Shown here: positions 43,999 to 52,066 of the stretch, piece after piece
How positions within the stretch are numbered: the stretch's first letter is position 1
How the letters are laid out: every line of letters begins with the position of its first letter
Source of the DNA: DASSQJ01 sp963773655
Lineage (GTDB): Bacteria; Actinomycetota; Actinomycetes; Actinomycetales; Dermatophilaceae
Reading direction: 5' to 3'
Assembly (NCBI GenBank): GCA_963773655.1
Contig: CAVZBX010000003.1
Location: forward strand, 310,001-374,000
DNA length: 64,000 nt
The notes under the pieces: generated by a model
Databases searched by the model: none
What the model was told of the DNA's origin: nothing
Seen by the model: only the letters and a program-made list of their open reading frames with translations
Program-made: the position numbers and the translations under genes

Positions 43999-44739
43999 GT
44001 GGCGACGCAACCGACCCTGATCCGCTCCGTCGTGCGTGCGCTGACCCTCCTCGACACTGGTCGGCGGCCGAGCCCGGCCCGGCCACCGCGAAGCGGTTGG
44101 CGCGGTTGAGCGGGCTGCCGCTGGCCACCACCTACCACCTGCTGCGCACCCTCCTCCACGAGGGCTACCTCGACCGGGTGGAGGGCGGCTACGTCCTCGG
44201 CGAGCACGTCAGCACGCTGGCCGGGGCGGCGGTCCCTGCCGGGGCCGGGCGGGCGGACCCACCGGGTGCTGCGCGTCGCTCCACGACGAGCTCGGGGCCG
44301 CGGCCTACCTCTCCGTCCTCGACGACGGCTGCATCCGTCTCGTCGACGTCGCCGACAGCCCGGAGAGCCCGCGCACCGACATGTGGGTCGGGCTTCGAGG
44401 ACGCCGCGCACGCGACCGCCCTCGGCAAGGCGGTGCTCGCCGCGCTGCCCGACGAGACCCGGCGCGACTACCTGGCCAGCCACCCGCTCGTCGACCTCAC
44501 CCCGCACACCCAGACCGACGGCCGCCGCCTGCTCGACGAGCTCGATCACAGCCCCGGGCTGACCCGCGACGCGAGGAGTACGCGGTCGGCACGACCTGCC
44601 TCGCGGTGCCGGTGCCCTCGACCCGGATCTCGGCGGCGGTCGCCATCTCGGTCCCGACGCCACGGGCGCCCGGGTCGCCGGCGGCGAGCGTGCGCTGCGC
44701 CGGGCCGCGGCCCTCGTCGCCCTGTCCGCCGACGCCTGA
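43999..44739 (+). pseudogene. IclR-family regulator broken by several frameshifts
   Basis: Pieces in three frames reassemble to an IclR regulator of ~247 residues. GTG 43999 (after GAGGAGG) gives TLIRSVVRALTLLD. Then come RLARLSGLPLATTYHLLRTL and GYLDRVEGGYVLGEHV, then LHDELGAAAYLSVLDDGCIR, FEDAAHATALGKAVLAALPD, AVGTTCLAVPVPSTRISAAV and finally GERALRRAAALVALSADA before TGA 44737-44739. I count about seven one-base indels (near 44056, 44068, 44255, 44279, 44393, 44571, 44660). The coding sense is otherwise intact, with no in-frame stops in the pieces, so sequence error is as likely as decay. It presumably regulates the following acoAB-like genes. Confidence 0.75.
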
Positions 44740-44832
44740 CCGTCGGGCCCTCTCTCACCATCTGAAAACCCGCGTGGCCGGGCCGCCCACGGCGCCTCGA
44801 CAGTGGGGGGACCCCCACGGAAGGAGGCTCCC

Positions 44833-45834
44833 ATGTCGACGCCACGAGGCCACGGGCCGGACGCTCGAAGTGCGCCGTGGCCTCTACGCAACGATGGTCC
44901 TGTCGCGGACCTACGAGGAGGCCATCCTGCGGGAGTACCACGCCGACAAGGGGCCCGGTTTCGACATCGGCAAGGGCCTGGTGCCCGGGGAGATGCACCT
45001 CTCGGCCGGCCAGGAGCCGGTCGCGGCGGGCGTCTGCGCCCACCTGACCACCGACGACGCGGTGACGGCCACCCACCGCCCGCACCACTTCGCCATCGCC
45101 CACGGCATGGACCTCGAACCCGATGACGGCCGAGATCTTCGGCCGCGTCGACGGGCTCGGCAAGGGCCGCGGCGGCCACATGCACCTCTTCGACCCCGCC
45201 ACCCACTTCTCCTGCTCCGGCATCATCGCCGAGGGCTACCCACCGGCGCTCGGGATGGCATTCGCGTTCCAGCGGCGCGGCACCGACCGGATCGCGGTGG
45301 CGGTGACAGGCGAGGGCGCCGCGAACCAGGGCGCCTTCCACGAGTCGCTCAACCTCGCCGCGCTGTGGCGGCTCCCGGTCGTCTTCGTCGTCGAGGACAA
45401 CGACTGGGGCATCTCGGTGCCGCGCGACGCGTCCACCGCCATCCCGTCCAACGCCGACCGGGCCGCGGCCTACGGCATGCCCGGCGAGCGGATCGAGGAC
45501 AACGACGTCGACGCCGTGTGGGAGGCGGCCGGACGGGCCGTCGTCCGCGCCCGCGCCGGTGAGGGCCCGAGCCTGATCGAGGTGCACACGCTGCGGCTGT
45601 GGGGCCACTTCGAGGGCGACGCCCAGGGCTACCGGCCCGAGCTCGAGGAGGTGCCCGAGCACGACCCCATCCCGAGGTACGCGGCCGCGCTCACGGCAGC
45701 CGGCATCCTCGACGACGCCGCGGTCGAGCAGACCAGGAAGCTCGCGTCGCGAGCGGGTCGAGGCCGCCATCGCCTACGCCAAGGCCAGCGCCCTGCCGGA
45801 CCCGGCCGACGCCCGTGACCACGTCTTCGCCTGA
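44833..45834 (+). pseudogene. thiamine-PP-dependent dehydrogenase E1 alpha (AcoA/PdhA-like), frameshifted
   Basis: Three frames reassemble to a ~333-residue E1 alpha subunit that decarboxylates acetoin, pyruvate or a related 2-oxo acid. Seen: GRTLEVRRGLYATM, REYHADKGPGFDIGKG, MHLSAGQEPVAAGV and the TPP motif GEGAANQGAFHESLN...FVVEDNDWG. The end YAKASALPDPADARDHVFA stops at 45834. The breaks lie near 44845, 45120 and 45750. The ATG at 44833 has AAGGAGG ahead. The middle piece from 45123 alone covers 232 residues. Conserved content in every frame suggests sequencing indels. It is followed after 10 bases by the intact E1 beta gene. Confidence 0.8.
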
Positions 45835-45844
45835 GGAGTCTGAC

Positions 45845-46879
45845 ATGACGATCACCGACACCCCGGCCCCGCAGACCACGCGGCGGCTCAACACCTCCAA
45901 GGCGATGGTCGAGGCCATCGCCCAGGAGATGCGCGCGAACCCGGAGGTGTTCTACCTCGGCGAGGACGTCGGCGCCTACGGCGGCATCTTCTCGTCGACG
46001 ACCGGCCTGCTCGACGAGTTCGGCCCGAGGCGCATCATCGACACCCCGATCTCCGAGAGCGCGTTCATCGGGCTCGCCGTCGGTGCCGCGACCGAGGGCA
46101 TGCGCCCCATCGCCGAGCTGATGTTCGCCGACTTCATGGGCGTGTGCCTGGACCAGATCTACAACCACATGGCGAAGATCCACTACGAGTCCGGCGGCAA
46201 CGTCACGGTGCCGATGGTGCTCACCACCGCCGTCGGTGGTGGGTACTCCGACGGCGCACAGCACTCGCAGACGCTGTGGGGTACCTTCGCCCACCTCCCC
46301 GGCATGAAGGTCGTCGTGCCGTCGCTGCCGGCGGACGCCAAGGGGCTGATGACCTCGGCGATCCGCGACGACTCGCCCGTGGTCTACATGTTCCACAAGG
46401 GCGTCATGGGCCTGCCGTGGATGGCGAAGAACCCGCGCTCCATCGACGTGGTCCCCGAGGGTGACTACACCGTGCCGATCGGCAGGGCCAACGTCGTCCG
46501 CGAGGGTACCGACGTCTCGGTGGTCACCCTGTCGCTCTCGGTCCACCACGCGCTCGACGTCGCGGAGAAGCTCGAGGGCGACGGCATCTCGGTCGAGGTC
46601 CTCGACCTGCGCTCACTCGTCCCACTGGACCGTGAGGCGATCCTCACGACCGTCGGGAAGACCCGGCGGCTCGTCGTCGTCGACGAGGACTACCACTCGT
46701 TCGGGATGTCCGGCGAGGTCGTCGCCACCGTGGCCGACGAGGACCCCGGGCTGTTCGCCGCACCCCCGGTGCGCGTGGCGGTGCCGGACGTGCCGATCCC
46801 CTACGCCCACTCGCTCGAGTACGCGGTGCTGCCGCGGCACGACCGGATCGAGGCCGCGATCCGCAAGGTCCTCGGATGA
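45845..46879 (+). CDS. thiamine-PP-dependent dehydrogenase E1 beta (AcoB/PdhB-like)
   Basis: A 344-residue E1 beta subunit (transketolase-like). Seen: MVEAIAQEMRANPEVFYLGEDVGAYGG (~20-46), RIIDTPISESAFIGLAVGAA, MFADFMGVCLDQIYNHMAK, and the C-terminal transketolase domain VDEDYHSFGMSGEVVATV. With the E1 alpha protein it forms the alpha2beta2 enzyme acting on acetoin, pyruvate or a branched oxo acid; the exact substrate is not decided by sequence. The stop overlaps the start of the lipoyl gene (ATGA). The intact frame contrasts with the broken genes just before it. Confidence 0.88.
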   Translation: MTITDTPAPQTTRRLNTSKAMVEAIAQEMRANPEVFYLGEDVGAYGGIFSSTTGLLDEFGPRRIIDTPISESAFIGLAVGAATEGMRPIAELMFADFMGVCLDQIYNHMAKIHYESGGNVTVPMVLTTAVGGGYSDGAQHSQTLWGTFAHLPGMKVVVPSLPADAKGLMTSAIRDDSPVVYMFHKGVMGLPWMAKNPRSIDVVPEGDYTVPIGRANVVREGTDVSVVTLSLSVHHALDVAEKLEGDGISVEVLDLRSLVPLDREAILTTVGKTRRLVVVDEDYHSFGMSGEVVATVADEDPGLFAAPPVRVAVPDVPIPYAHSLEYAVLPRHDRIEAAIRKVLG

Positions 46880-47109
46880 CGGAGGTCCCGTTCCCGGCGA
46901 TGAGCCAGGCCGACCCGGCAGCCGTCGGCGTCCTCGCGACGTGGTACGTCCGCGACGGTGAGGCGGTCGGGGCCGGCCAGCTCGTCGCCGAGGTCCAGAT
47001 GGACAAGGTCGACATGGACGTGACGGCCCCGGTGGCCGGGACGATCCGTCTGACCGCTGCGGAGGGGGAGGAGGTGGCGCAGGGCACCGCCATCGCGGTC
47101 ATCGACTGA
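46876..47109 (+). CDS. stand-alone lipoyl-domain protein
   Basis: A 77-residue protein that is a single lipoyl/biotinyl domain. The modified Lys is in VQMDKVDMDVTAPVAG (~residues 40-55), with VD rather than the biotin-type MKM, so lipoate is expected. A normal dehydrogenase E2 would continue with a peripheral-subunit-binding and a catalytic acyltransferase domain; here the gene stops after one domain. The start overlaps the E1 beta stop (ATGA). It could act as a swinging arm shared with an E2 core encoded elsewhere. This end-of-domain stop looks natural and not frameshifted. Confidence 0.85.
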   Translation: MTEVPFPAMSQADPAAVGVLATWYVRDGEAVGAGQLVAEVQMDKVDMDVTAPVAGTIRLTAAEGEEVAQGTAIAVID

Positions 47110-47123
47110 GCGACCCTCGGCGG

Positions 47124-47591
47124 TCAGGCGGGGTCGGTGACGTCCGCGACCTCGGCGTCGAGCACGACGAGCAGCGCGTCGGCCCCGACGACGAGCGCCA
47201 CCCCGTGGGCCCCGGCGCCGATGGACACCGTGCGCCGGGTGATGGTGGCGTCCGCGAGCACCGGCAGCGCACGGAGCGCCCCGAACGGGGTGATGGTGCC
47301 GCGCTCGTACCCGGTGATCTCGCGTGCGGTCTCGGCGTCCGGCATCGACAGCCGGTTGACCCCGAGGTGGGCCCGCAGCTTCGGCCAGGAGATCTCGCGG
47401 TCGCCCGGCACGAGCACGAAGAGGTAGTCGTCGGAGGCGCGGCGCACGACGAGGGTCTTGAGGACCTGCGCGGGCTGCATGCCCCGGACGGCGGCCGCCT
47501 CGGCCAGGGACCGGACCGGACCGTGCCGGGTGACGTCGTACGCGATCCGCGAGCGCGCGACGGCCGCGAGCGCGCGCTCCTCGCCGGTCAT
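47124..47591 (-). CDS. YbaK/EbsC aminoacyl-tRNA deacylase family protein
   Basis: A 155-residue YbaK/ProX-type editing-domain protein that hydrolyses mis-charged aminoacyl-tRNA. Seen: AAAVRGMQPAQVLKTLVVR (family K, ~residue 45), YLFVLVPGDREISWPKL, the loop GYERGTITPFGAL (~residues 93-105) and the closing VSIGAGAHGVALVV. Cys-tRNA(Pro) is the usual substrate of YbaK; the exact tRNA is uncertain here. TAGGCT ends 6 bases before the ATG, so the mRNA is probably leaderless. It converges on the lipoyl gene. Confidence 0.85.
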   Translation of the reverse strand: MTGEERALAAVARSRIAYDVTRHGPVRSLAEAAAVRGMQPAQVLKTLVVRRASDDYLFVLVPGDREISWPKLRAHLGVNRLSMPDAETAREITGYERGTITPFGALRALPVLADATITRRTVSIGAGAHGVALVVGADALLVVLDAEVADVTDPA

Positions 47592-47674
47592 GGGCCCAGC
47601 CTAGGGAGTCACGGGCAGCGGTGCGCCCGTCCGGACCGTCCGCCGGCGGTCGGGCGACCCGCGCCGTGTCCAAC

Positions 47675-47690
47675 GTCTGGCAGACGAGAC
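47675..47690. promoter_or_regulatory. Hut palindrome copy 3 (upstream of M20-hutF-hutI)
   Basis: GTCTGGCAGACGAGAC, 13 of 16 positions equal to the site by hutH. It overlaps a second perfect palindrome, CGTCTG-G-CAGACG (47674-47686). It lies 56 bases before the operon ATG. TTGG-T-CCAA (47730-47738) closer to the ATG is another dyad. Confidence 0.65.
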
Positions 47691-47746
47691 AAAACAGACG
47701 GTCCCGCAAACCCCGCGGGGGGCGACCTCTTGGTCCAATTGGGGGC

Positions 47747-48985
47747 ATGTCGAGGGCAACGGCGCAGGAGGGGACCGCGCGTTCGTTCCGCCGGATGTGG
47801 CAGGACCTCGAGACCGTGGGGCTGGACCGTGACACCGGGGGGTACCACCGCTTCGCCTGGACGCGCACCGACCACGACCTGCGGGAGTGGTTCGCCGGGG
47901 AGAGCGCCTCCCGCGGGCTGGACCTCACGACCGACCGGATGGGCAACCAGTGGGCCTGGTGGGGCGACCCAGACGCCGCGGTCGCCGCGGGCGACCCGGG
48001 GCTGGTCGTCGGCTCGCACCTGGACTCGGTACCGGACGGCGGCGCCTACGACGGTCCGCTCGGGGTCGTCAGTGCGTTCGCGGCGCTCGACGCGCTCCGG
48101 GAGCACGGCTTCCGGCCCCGGCGCCCCATCGGGGTGGTCAACTTCGCCGACGAGGAGGGTTCCCGGTTCGGCGTCGCCTGCGCCGGCTCCCGCGTCATCA
48201 CCGGGGCACTGGGCGCCGACCGCGCCCGCGACCTCACCGACGCCGACGGCATCACCATGGCTGAGGCGATGCTGCGGGCGGGCCGGGACCCACACAGCCT
48301 GGGCCGCGACGACCGCACCCTCGCCCGGATCGGCACCTTCGTCGAGCTGCACATCGAGCAGGGCCGGCGGCTGGACGACCTCGGCCGGGCGGTGGCGGTC
48401 GGCAGCGACATCTGGCCGCACGGCCGCTGGCGGATCGACGTGCCGGGCACGGCGAACCACGCCGGCACCACCGCGCTCGACGAGCGCGAGGACGCGATGC
48501 TCGGCATCGCCGCCACCGTCATCGCCGCCCGGCGCGCGGCCACCGAGAACGGGTGCCTCGCCACCGTCGGCAAGGTCCAGGTCGTGCCCGGCGGCGTCAA
48601 CGCCATCCCGAGCTCGGCCACCTGCTGGCTCGACGCCCGCGGCGCCGACCCCGACACCGTGCTGCGGGTCGTCGACGAGGTCCGTGACGTCGTCGGCGAC
48701 TTCGACGGCCTCGTCACCCGGGAGTCGTGGACGCCGGTGACCGCGTTCGACCCGGTGCTCGTCCGGCGGCTGTCCGAGCGGCTCGACGGGGCACCCGTCA
48801 TCGCCACCGGCGCCGGCCACGACGCCGGCATCCTCGCCAACGACGGCGTGCGCACCGCGATGCTGTTCGTCCGCAACCCGACCGGCGTGAGCCACTCACC
48901 CGACGAGTGGGCCACCGTGGACGACTGCCTGGAGGGGGTCACCGCGCTCACCGAGGTCGTGACCGACCTCGCCGGGCCCGGGTGA
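47747..48985 (+). CDS. M20-family amidohydrolase (allantoate amidohydrolase-like), likely N-formylglutamate step
   Basis: A 412-residue M20/AllC-type metallo-amidohydrolase. Metal ligands: VVGSHLDSVPDGGAYDG (~residues 86-102), NFADEEGSRFG (~132-142), FVELHIEQG (~201) and GAGHDAGILA near the C-terminus. The family cleaves N-carbamoyl, allantoate or N-formyl amino acids. Here it starts the operon with hutF and hutI. HutF makes N-formimino- into N-formyl-glutamate, and no HutG deformylase is in view, so the likely role is N-formylglutamate hydrolysis. Its TGA overlaps the hutF ATG. The database-style name 'allantoate amidohydrolase' is probably misleading for this context. Confidence 0.85.
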   Translation: MSRATAQEGTARSFRRMWQDLETVGLDRDTGGYHRFAWTRTDHDLREWFAGESASRGLDLTTDRMGNQWAWWGDPDAAVAAGDPGLVVGSHLDSVPDGGAYDGPLGVVSAFAALDALREHGFRPRRPIGVVNFADEEGSRFGVACAGSRVITGALGADRARDLTDADGITMAEAMLRAGRDPHSLGRDDRTLARIGTFVELHIEQGRRLDDLGRAVAVGSDIWPHGRWRIDVPGTANHAGTTALDEREDAMLGIAATVIAARRAATENGCLATVGKVQVVPGGVNAIPSSATCWLDARGADPDTVLRVVDEVRDVVGDFDGLVTRESWTPVTAFDPVLVRRLSERLDGAPVIATGAGHDAGILANDGVRTAMLFVRNPTGVSHSPDEWATVDDCLEGVTALTEVVTDLAGPG

Positions 48986-50310
48986 TGACGACGTACTGGT
49001 GCGAGCACGCGGTGCTCGCCGACGGGGTGCGGCGTGCCGTGAGGCTGCGGGTCGAGGGCGGGCGGATCGTCTCGGTGACGCCGGACGCCACGGCGGGCAC
49101 CCCCGACGTGGTGCTCCGCGGCATCGTCCTCCCCGGACTGGCCAACGCCCACAGCCACGCGTTCCACCGGGCGCTGCGGGGGCGAACCCACACCGGGGGC
49201 GGCAGCTTCTGGACGTGGCGGGAGGAGATGTACGCCGTGACGCGCCGGCTCGACCCCGAGACCCATCTGGCCCTGGCCCGCGCGGCCTTCGCCGAGATGG
49301 CGCTCGCGGGGTACACCGTCGTCGGCGAGTTCCACTACCTGCACCACCGCCCCGGCGGGCAGCCGTACGCGGACCCGAACGCCATGGGTCACGCGCTCGT
49401 GCAGGCCGCCCGGGAGGCCGGCGTCCGGCTCACCCTCCTCGACACCCTGTACCTCAGCGGGGGTCTGACGCCCTCCGGCCACACCGCGCTGGACCCGGTG
49501 CAGGAGCGGTTCTCCGACGGGTCGGTCCAGGCCTGGGCCGAGCGGACGGAAGGGCTGCACGACGGTGACACCGTCCGGGTCGGCGCCGCCGTGCACTCGG
49601 TGCGGGCCGTGCCGCGCGCGGACCTCGCCGCCGTCGCCGCCCGCACGGACGGCAGCGACCGGCCGTTCCACGTCCACCTCTCCGAGCAGCCGGGTGAGAA
49701 CGCGGCGTGCACGGCCTTCCACGGCTGCACCCCCACGGCGCTGCTCGACGCCGTCGGGCTGCTCCGGCACACCACCACCGTGGTCCACGCCACCCACCTC
49801 ACCGACGACGACGTGACCCGGCTCGGCGCGGCCGGGGTGGCGGTCGCGTTCTGCCCCACCACCGAGCGCGACCTGGCCGACGGCATCGGCCCGGCCCGGA
49901 GGCTCGCGGACGCCGGGGCCCGTCTCGTCCTCGGCTCGGACCAGCACGCGGTGGTCGACCCGTTCGAGGAGGTCCGAGGCCTCGAGATGCACGAGCGGCT
50001 CACCAGCCTGGAGCGGGGTCGGTTCACCACCGGGCAGCTCCTCGGCGCGGCCACCGTCGACGGGTACCGGTCCCTCGGCTGGCCCGACGGCGGGGTGCTC
50101 GCCGACGGTGCGCTCGCCGACCTGGTGGCGGTGCGCCTGGACAGCCCCCGAACCGCCGGTAGCGAGCCGGCGCAGGTGTTCCACAGCGCGACCGCGGCCG
50201 ACGTCACCGACGTCGTGGTCGGCGGCGAGCCGGTCGTCACGGCCGGCTCGCACCGGCTGGGCGACGTCGGGCGCCTGCTCACCGACGCCATCGGTGCGGT
50301 GCGCGGATGA
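48985..50310 (+). CDS. hutF: formimidoylglutamate deiminase
   Basis: A 441-residue amidohydrolase-superfamily enzyme that converts N-formimino-L-glutamate to N-formyl-L-glutamate and ammonia. The metal site begins LPGLANAHSHAFHRALRG (~residues 46-63). FWTWREEMYAV is diagnostic for HutF, GEFHYLHH is substrate-site sequence, and HVHLSEQPGEN and LVLGSDQHA complete the centre. The start overlaps the upstream stop (TGATG) and the stop overlaps hutI (ATGA). It shows the five-step deiminase branch of histidine breakdown, not direct formimidoyl hydrolysis. Confidence 0.9.
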   Translation: MTTYWCEHAVLADGVRRAVRLRVEGGRIVSVTPDATAGTPDVVLRGIVLPGLANAHSHAFHRALRGRTHTGGGSFWTWREEMYAVTRRLDPETHLALARAAFAEMALAGYTVVGEFHYLHHRPGGQPYADPNAMGHALVQAAREAGVRLTLLDTLYLSGGLTPSGHTALDPVQERFSDGSVQAWAERTEGLHDGDTVRVGAAVHSVRAVPRADLAAVAARTDGSDRPFHVHLSEQPGENAACTAFHGCTPTALLDAVGLLRHTTTVVHATHLTDDDVTRLGAAGVAVAFCPTTERDLADGIGPARRLADAGARLVLGSDQHAVVDPFEEVRGLEMHERLTSLERGRFTTGQLLGAATVDGYRSLGWPDGGVLADGALADLVAVRLDSPRTAGSEPAQVFHSATAADVTDVVVGGEPVVTAGSHRLGDVGRLLTDAIGAVRG

Positions 50311-51512
50311 GCGGCGGCACCGTCCTCGTGTCGGGCATCGGCGAGCTCGTCACCTGTGCCGGGCCCGACGGCTCCCTCCCCGTGGACGACCGGCTCGTGT
50401 CGGCGGGGGAGCGGCTCGGCGTGCGCCACGGGGCCGCGCTCGTCGTCGAGCAGGGGCGGGTCGCGTGGGTCGGCGACGCCGCCCGGGCACCCGCGGCGGA
50501 CCGGGCCGTCGACCTGCGGGGCCGCGCCGTCATCCCCGGCTTCGTCGACAGCCACAGCCACCTCGTCTTCGCCGGCGACCGCTCGGGCGAGTTCAGCGCG
50601 CGGATGGCCGGCACCCCCTACGACGGCGGTGGCATCGGGGTCACCGTGGCCGCCACCCGCGCCGCCTCCGACGACGAGCTGCGCCGCCTCCTCGCCGACC
50701 GCGTCGCCGAGGCGCGCGCCCTGGGCACGACGACGCTCGAGGTGAAGAGCGGGTACGGCCTCACCGTGGACGACGAGGCCCGCGCGCTGCGGATCGCCCG
50801 GGAGGTCACCGACGAGACGACCTTCCTCGGCGCCCACGTCGTGCCCCCCGACGCCCGCGAGGACCGCGCCGCCTACCTCGACCTCGTCACCGGGCCGATG
50901 CTGCGGGCCTGTGCGCCGCACGCCCGGTGGGTCGACGTCTTCTGCGAGCCGAACAGCCCGTACGCCTTCACCGCGGAGGAGGCCCGGCAGGTGCTCGAGG
51001 CGGGCCGGGGTGCCGGGCTCGGCCTGCGGGTGCACGGCAACCAGCTCGGGCCGGGGCCGGGTGCCCGGCTGGCGGTCGAGCTCGGGGCCGCGTCGGTCGA
51101 CCACTGCACCTTCCTCGCCGACGCCGACGTCGAGGCGCTGGCCGGGGCCGCCGGCACGACCGTGGCCACGCTGCTTCCGGGCGTCGAGTTCTCCACCCGG
51201 TCGCCCTACCCGGACGCCCGGCGCCTCCTGGAGGCCGGCGTCGACGTGGCCCTCGCGAGCGACTGCAACCCGGGCACGTGCTTCACCAGCTCGATGCCGC
51301 TCGTCGTGGCCCTCGCCGTGCGTGAGCTGCGGATGACGCCCGCCGAGGCGCTCGTCGCGGCCACCGTGGGGGGCGCCCGGGCCCTCCGGCGCTCGGACGT
51401 CGGCCACCTCGGGGTGGGGGCGCGGGCCGACCTCGCCGTGCTCGAGGCGCCGAGCCACGAGCACCTGGCCTACCGGCCGGGCATGCCCCTCGCCCGGGCG
51501 CTCGACCTCTGA
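50307..51512 (+). CDS. hutI: imidazolonepropionase
   Basis: A 401-residue amidohydrolase that opens imidazolonepropionate to N-formimino-L-glutamate, step 3 of the pathway. The metal motif is FVDSHSHLVFAGDRSGEF (~residues 77-94), and YDGGGIGVTVAATRAA and LEVKSGYGLTV are typical. HGNQLGPGPGARLAVELGA supplies the second His, and ALASDCNPGTC the catalytic Asp. It is the last gene of the three-gene operon and ends 13 bases before the convergent DUF4235 gene. Confidence 0.93.
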   Translation: MSGGTVLVSGIGELVTCAGPDGSLPVDDRLVSAGERLGVRHGAALVVEQGRVAWVGDAARAPAADRAVDLRGRAVIPGFVDSHSHLVFAGDRSGEFSARMAGTPYDGGGIGVTVAATRAASDDELRRLLADRVAEARALGTTTLEVKSGYGLTVDDEARALRIAREVTDETTFLGAHVVPPDAREDRAAYLDLVTGPMLRACAPHARWVDVFCEPNSPYAFTAEEARQVLEAGRGAGLGLRVHGNQLGPGPGARLAVELGAASVDHCTFLADADVEALAGAAGTTVATLLPGVEFSTRSPYPDARRLLEAGVDVALASDCNPGTCFTSSMPLVVALAVRELRMTPAEALVAATVGGARALRRSDVGHLGVGARADLAVLEAPSHEHLAYRPGMPLARALDL

Positions 51513-51525
51513 GGCCGCCGACGGG

Positions 51526-51804
51526 TCAGGAGACCGGCTCCTCCCGGATCTCCTTGGGCAGGTGGCCGGCGGAGTTGCGGTAGTACCGAGCGGCACTGCG
51601 GCTGACGAAGGTGCGGGCCGCGCCCACGGCCAGCCCCGTGGCGGTGGCGTAGGCCAGAGCCTTGAGCAGGGGGGCGTCCGGGTTCTTGGGGTTGACCTCG
51701 CCCTGCCCCGCCTTGGCCCAGATGACGTTGACCACCTTGGTGGCCACGACGCCGGCGAGGATGCTGCCCCCGACGCCCATCACCTTCCAGACGAACGTGC
51801 CCAT
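51526..51804 (-). CDS. DUF4235 membrane protein
   Basis: A 92-residue actinobacterial DUF4235 protein with two hydrophobic segments (VMGVGGSILAGVVATKVVNVIW and LAYATATGLAVGAARTF) and a polar, basic end. Function unknown. The ATG at 51804 is preceded by GAGAGGGA, a ribosome site; the frame open upstream has no conserved sequence. It is divergent from the riboswitch-controlled transporter. Confidence 0.85.
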   Translation of the reverse strand: MGTFVWKVMGVGGSILAGVVATKVVNVIWAKAGQGEVNPKNPDAPLLKALAYATATGLAVGAARTFVSRSAARYYRNSAGHLPKEIREEPVS

Positions 51805-51896
51805 GGTGTGTCCCTCTCCTCGCTGCGGCTGGTCAGGAGCCTGCCCGACCGGACCTCGCCACTGTAGGCCGTCGGGGTTATGCTCGTGGGGTCCAA

Positions 51897-51981
51897 CGAC
51901 AGGGGAGCGCCCCGAGCGCTGAGAGTGCGGTCCGCCGCAGACCCTCGAACCTGATCCGGCTAGCACCGGCGAAGGGAGTCG
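51897..51981 (+). promoter_or_regulatory. TPP riboswitch (THI element)
   Basis: The RNA contains the THI-box strings GCTGAGAGTGCGG (51918-51930) and ACCCTCGAACCTGATCCGGC (51941-51960), then TAGCACCGGCGAAGGGAG. These are the conserved pyrimidine- and pyrophosphate-sensing helices of the TPP aptamer. CGAC (51897-51900) can pair with GTCG (51978-51981) to close P1. A -10 TATGCT (51879-51884) sits just upstream. It lies 86 bases before the first transporter gene, so thiamine pyrophosphate should repress it. Confidence 0.92.
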
Positions 51982-52066
51982 GGAAATCTCGGGCGTGCTC
52001 CGTCATCCGTGGTGGGTGGCGGTGTACGCCTCCCCGAGGTCATCACCGACCACGGGAGAGAACGCC

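Noticed and set aside
45123..45818. E1 alpha as a separate short gene starting at ATG 45123
   Set aside because: Conserved E1 alpha sequence continues directly upstream in another frame, so this ATG is an internal Met after a frame break.
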